This document shows positions 35,383 to 45,790 of a stretch of DNA of 64,000 bases, piece by piece. The notes below the pieces were generated by a model that saw only the letters and a list, made by a program, of their open reading frames with translations, was not told the origin of the DNA and ran no database searches. The position numbers were made by a program, and so were the translations under genes. Origin of the DNA: Sideroxydans sp. Lineage in GTDB: Bacteria > Pseudomonadota > Gammaproteobacteria > Burkholderiales > Gallionellaceae. The stretch covers positions 87,249 to 151,248 of the forward strand of contig VMTA01000011.1 in assembly GCA_013791855.1 (NCBI GenBank). Direction: 5' to 3'. Numbering within the stretch: the stretch's first letter is position 1; each line of letters begins with the position of its first letter.

Positions 35383-38235
35383 ATGAACACCGACCATTTC
35401 GTCACACGCCACAACGGTTCCAACGCACAAGACGTGCAAGCCATGCTGGACAAGATCAACGCGCCTACGCTGGATGCACTGATCGATCAGACCGTGCCTG
35501 CTGCCATCCGTTTGCAGCAGCCGTTGAAACTGGCGGACGGGATGTCGGAACATGAGTTCCTCGATCATCTGCGTGGTATCGCGGCAAAGAACAAGTTGTA
35601 CAAGAGCTACATCGGCCTGGGCTATTACGGCACCGTGTTGCCCGCCGTGATCCAGCGCAACGTTCTGGAGAACCCGGGCTGGTACACCGCCTACACACCC
35701 TACCAGGCCGAGATCGCGCAGGGACGGCTGGAAGCGTTGCTGAACTACCAGACCATGGTGATCGACCTGACCGGCATGGAGATCGCCAACGCCTCGCTGC
35801 TGGATGAAGCCACTGCTGCTGCCGAAGCGATGACCATGTTGCACGGCCTGCGTTCGCGCGACGATGTGGCCGCAGGCAAGAACAGCTTCTTCGTATCGCA
35901 CGAATGCTATCCGCAGACCATCGAGTTGCTGAAGACACGAGCCAAGCCGCTGGGCATCGAACTGGTGATCGGCGACTTCAAGACCGTCACGCTGAATGAC
36001 CAGCTATACGGCGCATTGCTGCAATACCCGAGCGCAGACGGCACGGTGCATGACTATGCCGACTTCGTGACACGCGCGAAAGACAATGGCATGAGCATCG
36101 CGGTGGCGGCTGACATCCTCAGTCTGGTTCTGCTCACACCGCCGGGCGAGTGGGGTGCGGACGTGGTGTTCGGTTCCACCCAGCGCTTCGGCGTGCCGAT
36201 GGGTTACGGCGGCCCGCACGCCGCATTCTTCGCCTGCCGCGATGCACACAAGCGTTCCATGCCGGGCCGCATCATCGGCGTATCGGTGGATGCCGACGGT
36301 AACCCTGCCTTGCGTATGGCGCTGCAGACACGCGAACAACATATCCGCCGCGAGAAGGCCACTTCCAACATCTGCACCGCGCAGGCACTGCTGGCGATCA
36401 TGGCCGGTATGTACGCGGTGTATCACGGTGCGGAAGGGCTGCGCGGCATCGCACGCCGCGTGCATCAAGCGACTGCCGTACTCGCGGGTGAATTGAAAAA
36501 ACTGGGCTACCAGCTCGCCGACGGCACGTTCTTCGACACGCTGCATCTGCTGAACACCGACAACGTGAAGATCCACGCACTGGCCGAAGCCGCGCAGATC
36601 AACTTCCGCTACACCGCCGACGGCCTCACGCTGTCGCTGGACGAGACGGCATCTGTCGCCGACCTGAATGCCATCCTCGCCGTGTTTGCGCAGGCTGCGG
36701 AAAAAACCGCACCATCTGTGTCCCGCGAACAAGTGATCGCCCAAGCGCTGATGTTCACGCCGCGCAGCTCGACCGTCCTCACGCACGCGGTGTTCAACGC
36801 ATATCACACCGAAACCGAGATGATGCGTTACATCAAGCGTCTGGAGAACAAGGACCTGTCGCTGACGCACTCCATGATCTCGCTCGGTTCCTGCACCATG
36901 AAGCTTAATGCGGCCTCCGAGATGCTGGGCCTGACCTGGCCCGCATTCGCCAACCTGCATCCCTTCGTGCCGCTGGAACAGGCAGAAGGTTATGCCGAAT
37001 TGATCGCCGGCCTAGATGCAGACCTGTCCGAGATCACTGGTTTCGCCAAGATGAGCTTCCAGCCAAACAGCGGCGCGTCCGGCGAATACGCAGGCTTGCT
37101 GGTCATTCAGGCTTATCACCGTTCGCGCGGTGAAGCACAGCGAAACGTGGTGCTGATCCCCTCTTCTGCGCACGGCACCAACCCGGCCAGCGCCGCGATG
37201 TGCGGCATGAAGATCGTGATCGTGAAGTGCGATGCACGCGGCAACATCGACGTGGACGATCTGCGCACCAAAGCGGAAGAACACAAGGACGACTTGTCCT
37301 GCCTGATGGTGACCTACCCTAGCACGCACGGCGTGTACGAGGAATCCATCAAGGACATCACCGCCATCATCCACGCCAACGGCGGTCAGGTGTACATGGA
37401 CGGTGCGAACATGAACGCGCAGGTCGGCCTCACCAGCCCCGGCAACATCGGCGCAGACGTGTGCCACCTCAACCTTCACAAGACCTTCGCCATCCCGCAC
37501 GGCGGCGGCGGACCGGGCGCAGGCCCGATCGGTGTGGCTGCACATCTCGCACCGTTCCTGCCTTCGCACCCAGTGGTGAAAGTCGGCGGCACGCAAGGCA
37601 TCCATGCGGTATCCGCCGCGCCTTACGGCAGCGCGCTGATCCTGCTGATCTCCTACGGCTACATCAAGATGATGGGCGGCAAGGGACTCACCGAAGCGAC
37701 CAGGATGGCGATCCTGAACGCGAACTACATCAAGGAAACGCTGAAGGATCACTACGCGACCCTGTACAGCGGTAGCAACGGCCGCTGCGCGCACGAGATG
37801 ATCCTCGACTGCCGCGAGTGGAAGAAGGAAGGCGTGGAAGTGGCGGATATCGCCAAGCGCCTTATGGACTTCGGCTTCCATGCGCCGACCACCTCCTTCC
37901 CGGTAGTGGACACGCTGATGGTGGAACCGACCGAGAGCGAATCCAAAGCCGAGCTAGATCGTTTCTGCGACGCGATGATCGCCATCCGCAAAGAGATCGA
38001 AGAAGTCGTCGCTGGCCGCGTCGACAAGAAGGACAACATCCTCAAGCACGCACCGCATACCGCAAGATCTGTCTGCGCCAACGAGTGGGCACGTCCTTAC
38101 ACGCGCGAACAGGCTGCCTATCCGCTGCCCTATGTGCGTGAGAATAAGTTCTGGCCGGCCGTGGCGCGGGTGGATAATGTGTACGGCGACAAGAACCTCA
38201 TCTGTACTTGCCCGCCAGTATCCAGTTACATTTGA
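35383..38235 (+). CDS. gcvP: Glycine dehydrogenase (decarboxylating), P protein
   Basis: A 950-residue single-chain P protein of the homodimeric type, not split into P1 and P2. N-terminal half: [36 protein letters not shown] [21 protein letters not shown]-terminal half: the PLP lysine Lys700 in [17 protein letters not shown], and [20 protein letters not shown]. It decarboxylates glycine and loads the aminomethyl group onto GcvH. A terminator-like hairpin lies 26 bases upstream of the start. Confidence 0.96.
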   Translation: MNTDHFVTRHNGSNAQDVQAMLDKINAPTLDALIDQTVPAAIRLQQPLKLADGMSEHEFLDHLRGIAAKNKLYKSYIGLGYYGTVLPAVIQRNVLENPGWYTAYTPYQAEIAQGRLEALLNYQTMVIDLTGMEIANASLLDEATAAAEAMTMLHGLRSRDDVAAGKNSFFVSHECYPQTIELLKTRAKPLGIELVIGDFKTVTLNDQLYGALLQYPSADGTVHDYADFVTRAKDNGMSIAVAADILSLVLLTPPGEWGADVVFGSTQRFGVPMGYGGPHAAFFACRDAHKRSMPGRIIGVSVDADGNPALRMALQTREQHIRREKATSNICTAQALLAIMAGMYAVYHGAEGLRGIARRVHQATAVLAGELKKLGYQLADGTFFDTLHLLNTDNVKIHALAEAAQINFRYTADGLTLSLDETASVADLNAILAVFAQAAEKTAPSVSREQVIAQALMFTPRSSTVLTHAVFNAYHTETEMMRYIKRLENKDLSLTHSMISLGSCTMKLNAASEMLGLTWPAFANLHPFVPLEQAEGYAELIAGLDADLSEITGFAKMSFQPNSGASGEYAGLLVIQAYHRSRGEAQRNVVLIPSSAHGTNPASAAMCGMKIVIVKCDARGNIDVDDLRTKAEEHKDDLSCLMVTYPSTHGVYEESIKDITAIIHANGGQVYMDGANMNAQVGLTSPGNIGADVCHLNLHKTFAIPHGGGGPGAGPIGVAAHLAPFLPSHPVVKVGGTQGIHAVSAAPYGSALILLISYGYIKMMGGKGLTEATRMAILNANYIKETLKDHYATLYSGSNGRCAHEMILDCREWKKEGVEVADIAKRLMDFGFHAPTTSFPVVDTLMVEPTESESKAELDRFCDAMIAIRKEIEEVVAGRVDKKDNILKHAPHTARSVCANEWARPYTREQAAYPLPYVRENKFWPAVARVDNVYGDKNLICTCPPVSSYI

Positions 38236-38241
38236 TTCACT

Positions 38242-38270
38242 CCGTCATTCCCCCTTCGCGGGAATGACGG
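38242..38270. repeat. Palindromic REP-like hairpin
   Basis: CCGTCATTCCC (38242-38252) pairs perfectly with GGGAATGACGG (38260-38270) around a seven-base loop. GTCATTCCCGCG-type palindromes are widely dispersed in proteobacterial genomes. There is no T-tract, so it looks like an extragenic repeat or mRNA end protector rather than a classical terminator. Confidence 0.65.
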
Positions 38271-38289
38271 AAATATAAGGAGCATCATC

Positions 38290-38811
38290 ATGGCCAAAGA
38301 CCCCAGCAACAAGACCGCAGTCACCCTGGATGGCGCACCCCTCACCCTGTTCGGCAGTTTCCCTGTCGTGGGCCAGCTCGCTCCGGACTTCACGCTGGTG
38401 GACAAGGACCTGAAGGATGTTTCGCTGAAGGATTTCGCGGGCAAGCGCAAGGTACTGAATATCGTGCCCAGCCTGGACACCGCTGTGTGCGCCACTTCCA
38501 CACGCAAGTTCAACGAGGCCGCAGGCCAGCTGAACAACACCGTGGTACTGGTGATCTCGGCCGACCTGCCGTTCGCCATGAGCCGCTTCTGCGTGGCGGA
38601 AGGTTTGGAGAACGTGGTCACGCTGTCGCTGATGCGTGGTCGCGACTTCATGCGCAACTACGGTGTGAAGATCGCCGACACCGCATTGGCCGGATTGACT
38701 GCACGCGCGGTGCTGGTACTGGACGACCATGACAAGATCATCCACGCCGAACTGGTGGACGACATCACGCACGAGCCGAACTACGACGCGGCATTGGCTG
38801 TATTGCGTTAA
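38290..38811 (+). CDS. tpx: Thiol peroxidase (Tpx)
   Basis: A 173-residue atypical 2-Cys peroxiredoxin. The peroxidatic Cys67 lies in [16 protein letters not shown] and the resolving Cys101 in [12 protein letters not shown], both standard for Tpx. It reduces hydrogen and organic peroxides with thioredoxin. AAGGAG precedes the start at about nine bases. Confidence 0.95.
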   Translation: MAKDPSNKTAVTLDGAPLTLFGSFPVVGQLAPDFTLVDKDLKDVSLKDFAGKRKVLNIVPSLDTAVCATSTRKFNEAAGQLNNTVVLVISADLPFAMSRFCVAEGLENVVTLSLMRGRDFMRNYGVKIADTALAGLTARAVLVLDDHDKIIHAELVDDITHEPNYDAALAVLR

Positions 38812-38820
38812 GGGCGGCAG

Positions 38821-39120
38821 ATGTCGGCGGGCATGAACATCCACAAACGCATCATCGGGATCTGCTGGGTGCTGTTCGGCGCGCTGATCCTGTCACTGCT
38901 GGCGGTGAATTTCAGCCACACTGATACGCGCATCACTTTCGTTGGCGTACTGGTCGGGCTGACCTATGCTGTTGCTGGTTTCGCTCTGCTCTCAAACTGG
39001 CCGCGCTCCTGGCGCATCGGTCTGCCCTGCGCCGCTTTGTCGATATTCTCTTTCCCGGTCGGCACCGCCATCGGTTTCTACTATCTCTGGTACTACTTCC
39101 GGCGCGAGAAGACCATCTGA
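38821..39120 (+). CDS. Small hypothetical membrane protein
   Basis: A 99-residue protein with three hydrophobic segments (GICWVLFGALILSLLAVNF, TFVGVLVGLTYAVAGFALL and ALSIFSFPVGTAIGFYYLWYY) and a short basic tail. No family is recognised. It starts nine bases after tpx and one base before the GTG of the PilZ gene, so it is probably cotranscribed with both. Confidence 0.7.
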   Translation: MSAGMNIHKRIIGICWVLFGALILSLLAVNFSHTDTRITFVGVLVGLTYAVAGFALLSNWPRSWRIGLPCAALSIFSFPVGTAIGFYYLWYYFRREKTI

Positions 39121-39121
39121 C

Positions 39122-39832
39122 GTGGACGAACTGACCGCACTGCCGCAGAACGCGCTGCTGGAATCCCGTATCGAGATATGCCGCCTGCTGGTGGCGATCT
39201 CAAAAGCCCGTCATTCGATCTCCGCCGATGTCGGCAGTCACATCTTCATCACGCACATCCTGCATGTCGATCTGCGCGCAGAACATCTGGTGGTGTCGTT
39301 TTGCGCCAACAAGACGCTCAACAACCTCGTGCTGGAATCGGGCCCGCTGCGCTACACCGGCAGCTATATGGATGCGCACATCGCTTTCGACCTAAGTACA
39401 CCGACCGAAGTGCAGTTCAACGATGCGCCAGCCATCCAGTATCCGCTGCCCCCTTCCGTCGTGCTGTATCACCGCCGCGATTGTCCGCGCGCCGACGTTC
39501 CGTCCAACATCTCTTTGCGCTGTATCGCCGACGAGGGCGGTTTCATGCCGTTCGAATCGCGCATCACCGACATCAGCCATGACGGTTTCGGTGCCATCCA
39601 GTACGAGGGAGACATCAACCTCGATCCCGGCACACTGCTGAAAGGCTGCCGCATCATGCTGCCCGGCAGCGGCTCCGTGGTCGCGGACCTTGAATTGCGC
39701 TACACCCTCATCACGCTGCGGCCCGATGGCAGCGCCGCCCACCGTTCCGGCTTCCGCTTCGTCAGCAAACCCGAGGGGCTTGCCCGACTCGTGGGTACGT
39801 TCATGCAGGATCTGGACAAACGCAGCGCGTGA
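39122..39832 (+). CDS. YcgR-like PilZ-domain c-di-GMP effector
   Basis: A 236-residue protein in two parts: an N-terminal YcgR-like domain (about residues 1-110, with HSISADVGSHIFITHILHVD) and a C-terminal PilZ domain carrying RRDCPRADVP and DISHDGFGAI, i.e. the RxxxR and D/NxSxxG c-di-GMP-binding motifs. Such proteins slow flagellar motors or control motility and surface traits in response to c-di-GMP. The start is a GTG one base after the preceding stop codon; an upstream ATG in this frame would overlap the small membrane protein gene almost entirely and is rejected. Confidence 0.85.
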   Translation: MDELTALPQNALLESRIEICRLLVAISKARHSISADVGSHIFITHILHVDLRAEHLVVSFCANKTLNNLVLESGPLRYTGSYMDAHIAFDLSTPTEVQFNDAPAIQYPLPPSVVLYHRRDCPRADVPSNISLRCIADEGGFMPFESRITDISHDGFGAIQYEGDINLDPGTLLKGCRIMLPGSGSVVADLELRYTLITLRPDGSAAHRSGFRFVSKPEGLARLVGTFMQDLDKRSA

Positions 39833-39839
39833 CGCTGGT

Positions 39840-41792
39840 TCAGTCGGCCAGCCAGCAGCAAGACAAGGCGGGTATGACGATAGTGTCTTCCACCGGTTCG
39901 ACACGCATACCACTGCACAACTCGCGCATCGGGCCATGCGCAAAGAAACCATAGGGCCTCAGCACTTCCAGTGCCAATGACTGGGCCTCGTTATTGAAAT
40001 TCGCCACCACCAGCACACGGTTGCGCGGAGAGGTCGGGTCGCTGCGCACGAACACCAGCAGATTGGGATTCTCCACCAGCACTTGCTGCCGGTTATCGAA
40101 GTCGGCGAAGGCGGCAATCTCCTTGCGCAGCGCGATCATCTTCTTCAAGCCGGTGAAGATACGGTGCTCCACGGCCCCCGGCTTGCGGCGCAGTTCCGCC
40201 TTGACCCAATCGAAACTGGAGCGATGTGCCCATCGCGTATCGTCGCGTCGGGATGGATCGGCCAGATACTCCACGCTATTGAGCATGCCGATACCGTCGC
40301 CGTAATACAGCAGCGGGATACCGCCAAATGACAGGATGACGCTGTGCAGCAACAGGATGGTGCGGATGGCTTCGTCTATCGCGCGCTCGTCGCCGGATTC
40401 GATGGCGGATTCCAGACCGGCCAGCGAGGCGAGCGAACCGGAGATGCGCGCATCGCCGGTCTTGGCATTCTCGCCGAAAGGCAGGCCGCGCGCGGGCGAC
40501 CCCTCGAATCGTCCGGTGAAATAATCGATCAGGAAACGGCGATGGCTGTAGGGATCGTAGCCCGCCAGCACGGCGTCCTTATCATCGAAGCCGAGGCCGA
40601 TGTCATCATGGCAGCGCGCATAGTTGAGCCAGGTCGCGCGCTCCAGTTTGGCGGGCATATGCTGCACACCGAGATTGAGCAGTTTGGCGTTCTTGGTCGC
40701 CACTGCATCCCACAGCAGCGCCATCAGGGTCGCGTTGTAGGCGATCTCGCATTCCTTGGCCATGATCGCGTCCTCGCCGAAATACTTGGCGATCTCGCTC
40801 GGCGCGACGATAGCCTCGGCGATGAACAGCACGCCGGGCGCGGTGACCTGACAGCAGTCTTTCATCAGTTGCAACAACAGGTGCGCCTCGCGTTCGTTCT
40901 GGCAGGTGCTGCCGACCTTCTTCCACAGAAAGGCCACCGCATCCATGCGCAGTATGTCCACGCCCTTGTTAGCCCAGAACAGGATGATGTCGACCATCTC
41001 GATGAGCACGGCGGGGTTGCGGTAATTGAGGTCCCACTGGTAGTTGTTGAACACCGTCATCACCCACTTGCCCATCGCCTCGTCCCAAGTGAAGTTACCG
41101 GGTGCGGTGTTGGGGAATATCTCCGGCAAGGCTTCTTCGAACGCGTCTGGCATCTCGCGGTCGTCGTACATGTAGTAATAGTCCTGGAACTTCTTGTCGC
41201 CCGCGCGCGCCAACTTGGCCCATGCGTGCTCGTTCGAGGTGTGGTTCACCACCACATCCAGCACCAGCAGCATCTCGCGCTTCTTCAGCGTGGCCGCCAG
41301 CGCCTCCAGGTCTGCATTCGTGCCGTAGCGCGCATCCACCTTGTGGAAGTCTCGCACCGCATAACCGCCGTCGCTGGCCCCTTCCGGGCAATCGAGGATG
41401 GGCATCACGTGCACCATGTTCACACCCAGGTCCTGCAGATAGGGCAGCTTCGCGCGCAGCCCTTTCAGGTCGCCGGCGAAGCGGTCGCAATACAGCGCCA
41501 TGCCCACCCACTTCTGGCTGAGGAACCAGTTGTAGTCCCGTTCGCGCACCAGGTCCGATTTGCGCAGATGCGGCGCGCGCTCGATATAGCGATGCGCCAG
41601 CGTCTCCACCAGACTGACCATCTGCGCTTTGAAATCAGGCCGGTCGCCGTACAGATGATGGAACAGGCTGTGGATGTTGTAGAAGTTCGCGCCGAGGCGG
41701 GTATAGAAATGGCGCAGGCGCAGTTTGCCGATCTCCGGATTCAGTTCGACCAGGATCTCGTTCAACATCGCATGTGAGGCTTGTTCGTACAT
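39840..41792 (-). CDS. ams: Amylosucrase (GH13)
   Basis: A 650-residue GH13 enzyme of the amylosucrase subfamily. Catalytic regions: nucleophile Asp in VDILRMDAVAFLWKK, acid Glu in LFIAEAIVAPSEI and the transition-state HD in CHDDIGLGFDD; the N-terminal helical domain (YTRLGANFYNIHSLFHHLYG) and DCPEGASDGGYAVRDFHKVD are typical. Amylosucrase turns sucrose into fructose plus an alpha-glucan, so here it can recycle sucrose into glycogen. It is the last gene of the sucrose operon, 10 bases after the phosphatase gene. The start MYEQ is preferred over a longer frame that overlaps that gene. Confidence 0.93.
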   Translation of the reverse strand: MYEQASHAMLNEILVELNPEIGKLRLRHFYTRLGANFYNIHSLFHHLYGDRPDFKAQMVSLVETLAHRYIERAPHLRKSDLVRERDYNWFLSQKWVGMALYCDRFAGDLKGLRAKLPYLQDLGVNMVHVMPILDCPEGASDGGYAVRDFHKVDARYGTNADLEALAATLKKREMLLVLDVVVNHTSNEHAWAKLARAGDKKFQDYYYMYDDREMPDAFEEALPEIFPNTAPGNFTWDEAMGKWVMTVFNNYQWDLNYRNPAVLIEMVDIILFWANKGVDILRMDAVAFLWKKVGSTCQNEREAHLLLQLMKDCCQVTAPGVLFIAEAIVAPSEIAKYFGEDAIMAKECEIAYNATLMALLWDAVATKNAKLLNLGVQHMPAKLERATWLNYARCHDDIGLGFDDKDAVLAGYDPYSHRRFLIDYFTGRFEGSPARGLPFGENAKTGDARISGSLASLAGLESAIESGDERAIDEAIRTILLLHSVILSFGGIPLLYYGDGIGMLNSVEYLADPSRRDDTRWAHRSSFDWVKAELRRKPGAVEHRIFTGLKKMIALRKEIAAFADFDNRQQVLVENPNLLVFVRSDPTSPRNRVLVVANFNNEAQSLALEVLRPYGFFAHGPMRELCSGMRVEPVEDTIVIPALSCCWLAD

Positions 41793-41802
41793 TCTGTCCC
41801 GT

Positions 41803-42633
41803 TCAGTTGGTGTCCAGCAGCCAGGCTTCGATCTCCGGCCAATGATACGCCGCACCTTCGATGATGCCCGCGCTGTAATTGCCGTTCATGCCGAGGAATC
41901 CGCCTTGCGCCGTGCACAGCGATGCTTTGTGGATATGCTTCACTTGTTGCTTCAATTCTGGCGAGGCATTGGCGACCAGCACCGCCGGCACATCGCTCTT
42001 CAAAACATCAAGATCGTTGCCACTGTCGCCCGCGAACACTGTATCGAGCCTGCCGTATCCCTGCTGTTGCATCAGGAATTCGATGGCGTGCAATTTGTTG
42101 GCGGACGCCGGCAACACATCCAGCAGGCCGACATGCGCGGCCTCGTCGACGCTCCAGATCAGATTGGCTTTGACGCCATGCTCGGCCAGCAAGCGTTGCA
42201 TCTGCACTTGCAATGCGGCAGTGTCCGCCGTCAGATCGACATAGAAACTCAACTTGTGCAGGTTCTGCTTGGAGGGCTCCTGCAAGCGCAGATCTCCGAA
42301 CACCTGCAGCAACTGCGCCAATCCTTCGCGCGACAGTTCGCCCCAGTCGGGTGCGATCCGCTCATCCCATTCATCCCGCCGACGCCAGCCACCCGCTTCG
42401 ACCTGATACAGCGTCGAGCCCACATCGGCGATGACGAAATCCGGCTCCGGCAGATCGTAGTCCGCGATGGCTTGTTCGATCAGTTCGCGATGCCGCCCGC
42501 TCACATAGGCCAACTGCACATCGACGCGCTGCACCAGACGCTGAAATGTCTCGCGCGCCCCCGGCGATTCGGGCTGGGCGCCGTTGGGGATCAGCGTCCG
42601 ATCAAGGTCGGTGCACAACAGATGACGGCTCAT
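41803..42633 (-). CDS. spp: Sucrose-6-phosphate phosphatase
   Basis: A 276-residue HAD-IIB phosphatase. Motif I LLCTDLDRTLIPN carries both catalytic Asp residues, motif II is YVSGRH, and the metal-binding motif is VFAGDSGNDLDVLKSD. It removes phosphate from sucrose 6-phosphate to give sucrose. Its start overlaps the sucrose-phosphate synthase stop by four bases, so the two enzymes are made together. The synthase's own HAD domain lacks the nucleophile, so this stand-alone phosphatase is needed. Confidence 0.92.
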   Translation of the reverse strand: MSRHLLCTDLDRTLIPNGAQPESPGARETFQRLVQRVDVQLAYVSGRHRELIEQAIADYDLPEPDFVIADVGSTLYQVEAGGWRRRDEWDERIAPDWGELSREGLAQLLQVFGDLRLQEPSKQNLHKLSFYVDLTADTAALQVQMQRLLAEHGVKANLIWSVDEAAHVGLLDVLPASANKLHAIEFLMQQQGYGRLDTVFAGDSGNDLDVLKSDVPAVLVANASPELKQQVKHIHKASLCTAQGGFLGMNGNYSAGIIEGAAYHWPEIEAWLLDTN

Positions 42634-44768
42634 GCGCCGCTCCTGCCATTGGCAAAGAAGTCATAGTGCGCGATAGCCTCCAGCACACCAGCGGCATGCT
42701 GCTGCCGTGTCTGGTAGATGCTGTCGATGGCCGCGACGTCGGCCAGCTCATCCAGATGGCGGTTGCTCACCACCGCCCCCAGTGTGTTGCCCATCAGCAT
42801 GTCGGTGTCGGCGGCGGTCGCGCCGCATACCAGCGTGTTCTCCAGCGCGAAGCCGAGCTGCTCCGCGCACCAGCGCATGGCCAGCCCCTTGGAAGCGCGC
42901 ACCGGCACCACATCGAGGAACTGGCCGAAAGAGAACACCGCATTCACGGTCTGCTCGTTGCGCAGCAGGGTCTGTCGGACTTCATGCGGGCTCGCCAGAG
43001 CATGGTCCACGTAGTAGCTGATCTTGAACGGGTTCTGGTGCATCTTGGGTTGCAGGGTCAGTCCCGGCACCTCGGCCAAAACATCGCGTACCTCCTGCGG
43101 GTTCCAGCGGTGATTGATATGGCGCACCCAGCTCTCGGAACGCGTCAAAGCCGGGGCATAGTGGATCTCCGTACCCTGCCCGGTGATCAGCACATCCGGC
43201 TTGGGGATGTTGTATTCGCGCAGTCTGGCCAATGCGTCATCCAGACGGCGGCCGGTGGCGATGCCGAAGATGGTTGTCTTGCGATTCGCCTGCATGAGTT
43301 GCAGGAATGCGCGCAGCGCCTCCTCGTCGCCAATCAGATTCAGATCGATACTGGTGAAGATGGCGCGATTGCGGAACACGCCCGCACGGCGGATGCCGGT
43401 GATAGGTGCCACCGGCTCGGACTTCTCCACCAGTGGGCGGATCACCCGCAGGTATTTGTCCACATGCGCCTGCCAGGAATAGTGACGTGTCACACCCTCG
43501 ATGCCGTTCTTCGACAAGCGACGCCAAGCGCGCCGGTCGCTCAAGGTACCGAGCAGTGTCTGCGCCATCGTGGCCCGGTCCAGCGGATTGATCAGATGGC
43601 CGTTGTTGCAGTTGCCGATGATGTCGATGGGGCCGCCGTCCTCGGTCGCCACGATGGGCAGGCCGCAGGCGGCGGCTTCGATCAGCGTCAGACCGAACGG
43701 CTCGGTCAGCGCGGGATTGACGAACACGCCGTGCAGGCTGGCCGCCAAGCGGTACAGCACGGCCACTTCGTCCTGCGCATGATGCTTGGGGTAAGCCACC
43801 TTGCCGTACAGATCGTATTTGTCGATGGCGAGCAGGATGCTGTTGAGCACACCAGCCGAGGTATCTTCCATCTCGTGGATGTCGTCGCGATTGCCGGCCA
43901 CGATCACCAGATTAGCGATCGCCTGCAATTGCGGCGACTGGCCATAAGCCTCGATCAGCGCCACGATGTTCTTGCGCGGATCGGGTCGCGACAGGGCAAG
44001 GATGAGCGGCTTATTCGGCTCTTTCAGAAAGCGCTTGAGTTGCTGCGCGATGGCACTTTGCTTCTCGTCGCCCTGTGGCGGATGGAACTGCGTCAGGTCG
44101 GTACCAGGCGGCACCACACGCATGCGCGACGGCTGGTAGAAATCGTACAAGCCGTATTGCTGTTCGACTTCCTGCTGCGTGCTGGTGATCACGCGCTCGG
44201 CCACGCCCAGCGTGTCCTCCTCCGCGCCGATACGGCGCGAGATGTGGTAGGTGCTTTCGATCTCGCCGCGCGGCACGCCGCCGGCCAGCAGTTGCTTGCG
44301 CTTGCTGCGGCCCAGCGAATGACCGGTGAACACCAGCGGGATACCGAGCTGGTGCGACAGACGCGAGCCGACATAACCCGCGTCGGCATAGTGGCCGTGG
44401 ATCACATCCGGCATTCTTGCTTGCGCCTTGAGCCAGGCCAGCGCGTTGTCGGAAAAGCTTTCCAGCGTGTCCCACAACATCTCCTTGCGCAGATAGACCG
44501 GCTCGCCGCAGTCTATGCGCACGATATGTGCTTTCTCCGAGAGCGCTTCGAGCGGCTCGGCATAATCCGGGCTGACGTTCTCGTCCAGCACGCGGCGGGT
44601 CAGCAGGACCACGCGTTCCACATCCCTGCGTTCGCCCAGCGCGCGTGCCAGTTCGACCACATATTTGGTCTGACCGCCGGTGTCGGCGTCGCGCCCCAGC
44701 TCCAGGTCGTGCCCGCGGATCAGACCGTGCACGCTGACCAGCACGATAAAGAGCGGTGTCCTGTTCAT
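42630..44768 (-). CDS. sps: Sucrose-phosphate synthase with C-terminal degenerate HAD domain
   Basis: A 712-residue protein. The N-terminal GT4 glycosyltransferase (about residues 1-450) has SVHGLIRGHDLELGRDADTG, the sucrose synthase-type TGGQTKYVVELARAL, GHSLGRSKRKQLL, LALSRPDPRKNI and EPFGLTLIEAAACGLPIVA. The C-terminal part (about 470-700) is a HAD domain whose motif I reads TSIDLNLIGDE; the usual DxDxT is SxDxN, so the nucleophile Asp is lost and phosphatase activity is unlikely. It makes sucrose 6-phosphate from UDP- or ADP-glucose and fructose 6-phosphate. The ATG overlaps the fructokinase stop (ATGA); a GTG three codons earlier is possible. Confidence 0.93.
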   Translation of the reverse strand: MNRTPLFIVLVSVHGLIRGHDLELGRDADTGGQTKYVVELARALGERRDVERVVLLTRRVLDENVSPDYAEPLEALSEKAHIVRIDCGEPVYLRKEMLWDTLESFSDNALAWLKAQARMPDVIHGHYADAGYVGSRLSHQLGIPLVFTGHSLGRSKRKQLLAGGVPRGEIESTYHISRRIGAEEDTLGVAERVITSTQQEVEQQYGLYDFYQPSRMRVVPPGTDLTQFHPPQGDEKQSAIAQQLKRFLKEPNKPLILALSRPDPRKNIVALIEAYGQSPQLQAIANLVIVAGNRDDIHEMEDTSAGVLNSILLAIDKYDLYGKVAYPKHHAQDEVAVLYRLAASLHGVFVNPALTEPFGLTLIEAAACGLPIVATEDGGPIDIIGNCNNGHLINPLDRATMAQTLLGTLSDRRAWRRLSKNGIEGVTRHYSWQAHVDKYLRVIRPLVEKSEPVAPITGIRRAGVFRNRAIFTSIDLNLIGDEEALRAFLQLMQANRKTTIFGIATGRRLDDALARLREYNIPKPDVLITGQGTEIHYAPALTRSESWVRHINHRWNPQEVRDVLAEVPGLTLQPKMHQNPFKISYYVDHALASPHEVRQTLLRNEQTVNAVFSFGQFLDVVPVRASKGLAMRWCAEQLGFALENTLVCGATAADTDMLMGNTLGAVVSNRHLDELADVAAIDSIYQTRQQHAAGVLEAIAHYDFFANGRSGA

Positions 44769-45727
44769 GATCGCCACGCTTTCAGGAAGGGCGCGTAGAA
44801 ATCCGCCTGCTCTGGGATGGCACCGCGCTGGGTGCAGATCGCCGCCGCGAACTCATGGGCGCGGGCCAGCGTCTGTTCCGCCGGCCAGCCCTGCAGCTGG
44901 CCCATTATGAACACTGCGGAGAAGCCGTCACCGGCCCCGACCGTGTCCACCACCGCTACGGGCTCGCCTTTCGGCATCATGCTCACTTCGCCCCCCTCTC
45001 GCTGCACCAGCCAGGCCCCTTCGGCCCCGCAGGTCACCAACACCTGGCCGATATCGAAGGTCTGCATGAAGGCACGGGCATATCCGGCCAGCGTATCGCC
45101 CGGCAAGGCGAACATTTCGGCCAGCAGGGTCATCTCTTCGTTGTTCAGCTTGACCGTGTCCGCGCGATACAGCGAATTCCGCAACACCAGCGCGTCATAC
45201 CAGGGGGCGCGCAGGTTCACATCGAAGAAGGTCGGCACGCTGGTGTTGTTCAGCACCATCTTCAATGCGCTTCTGGACACCGCGTGGCGCTGTGCCAGCG
45301 TGCCGAAATAGACCAGCTCGGGATGGATGGACAACGCGACCATGCGCGCGACCGAGGCGTGGATATGGTCGTAGGCTTGTTCCGGCAGGATCTCGAAGCG
45401 ATGTGAAGCGCCCTCAAAATGGACCTTCACCTGCCCGGTCGGATAGCTCTGGTCGCACTGCACACCCATCGTCTCCATGCCGCAGGCAGCCATCGCCTCC
45501 AGCAATTCGGCGCGCAGTGCGTCGTTGCCAGTGCGGGTGATGAGAACGGGATTGAGACCGAAAGCTTTGAGGTGTCTGGCGACATTGAACGGCGCGCCAC
45601 CGAGGACGCTACGGTCCGGAAAAACATCGGCGAGGACCTCGCCGAACAGCGCGACGGTAGCTCCACTGCGCCGAGAAGATAGGGTGGAATCGGGAATTGT
45701 GCTTGTCTGGTCTGCTGTTTCTTTCAT
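44765..45727 (-). CDS. Fructokinase (PfkB family)
   Basis: A 320-residue PfkB-type sugar kinase: LFGEVLADVFPDRSVLGGAPFN, NVARHLKAFGLNPVLITR, FDVNLRAPWYD and the anion-hole/catalytic VDTVGAGDGFSAVFIMG. It recovers the fructose released by amylosucrase as fructose 6-phosphate, closing a sucrose cycle with the following three genes. In methylotrophs and nitrifiers the order sps-spp-frk-ams is known; here the kinase comes first. The start MKETADQ has no strong ribosome-binding site; a 28-codon extension is non-conserved. Confidence 0.88.
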   Translation of the reverse strand: MKETADQTSTIPDSTLSSRRSGATVALFGEVLADVFPDRSVLGGAPFNVARHLKAFGLNPVLITRTGNDALRAELLEAMAACGMETMGVQCDQSYPTGQVKVHFEGASHRFEILPEQAYDHIHASVARMVALSIHPELVYFGTLAQRHAVSRSALKMVLNNTSVPTFFDVNLRAPWYDALVLRNSLYRADTVKLNNEEMTLLAEMFALPGDTLAGYARAFMQTFDIGQVLVTCGAEGAWLVQREGGEVSMMPKGEPVAVVDTVGAGDGFSAVFIMGQLQGWPAEQTLARAHEFAAAICTQRGAIPEQADFYAPFLKAWRS

Positions 45728-45790
45728 CGGCCTGTTGGTACATGCCGCCACATTGGTTCCGCGACGAACTAATTGGTGAGTGATGCCGGC

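Noticed and set aside
42546..44798. A 750-codon open frame on the plus strand opposite the sucrose-phosphate synthase gene
   Set aside because: It is rich in His, Gln and Arg and is the antisense shadow of a well-conserved gene; no family motif or ribosome-binding site.
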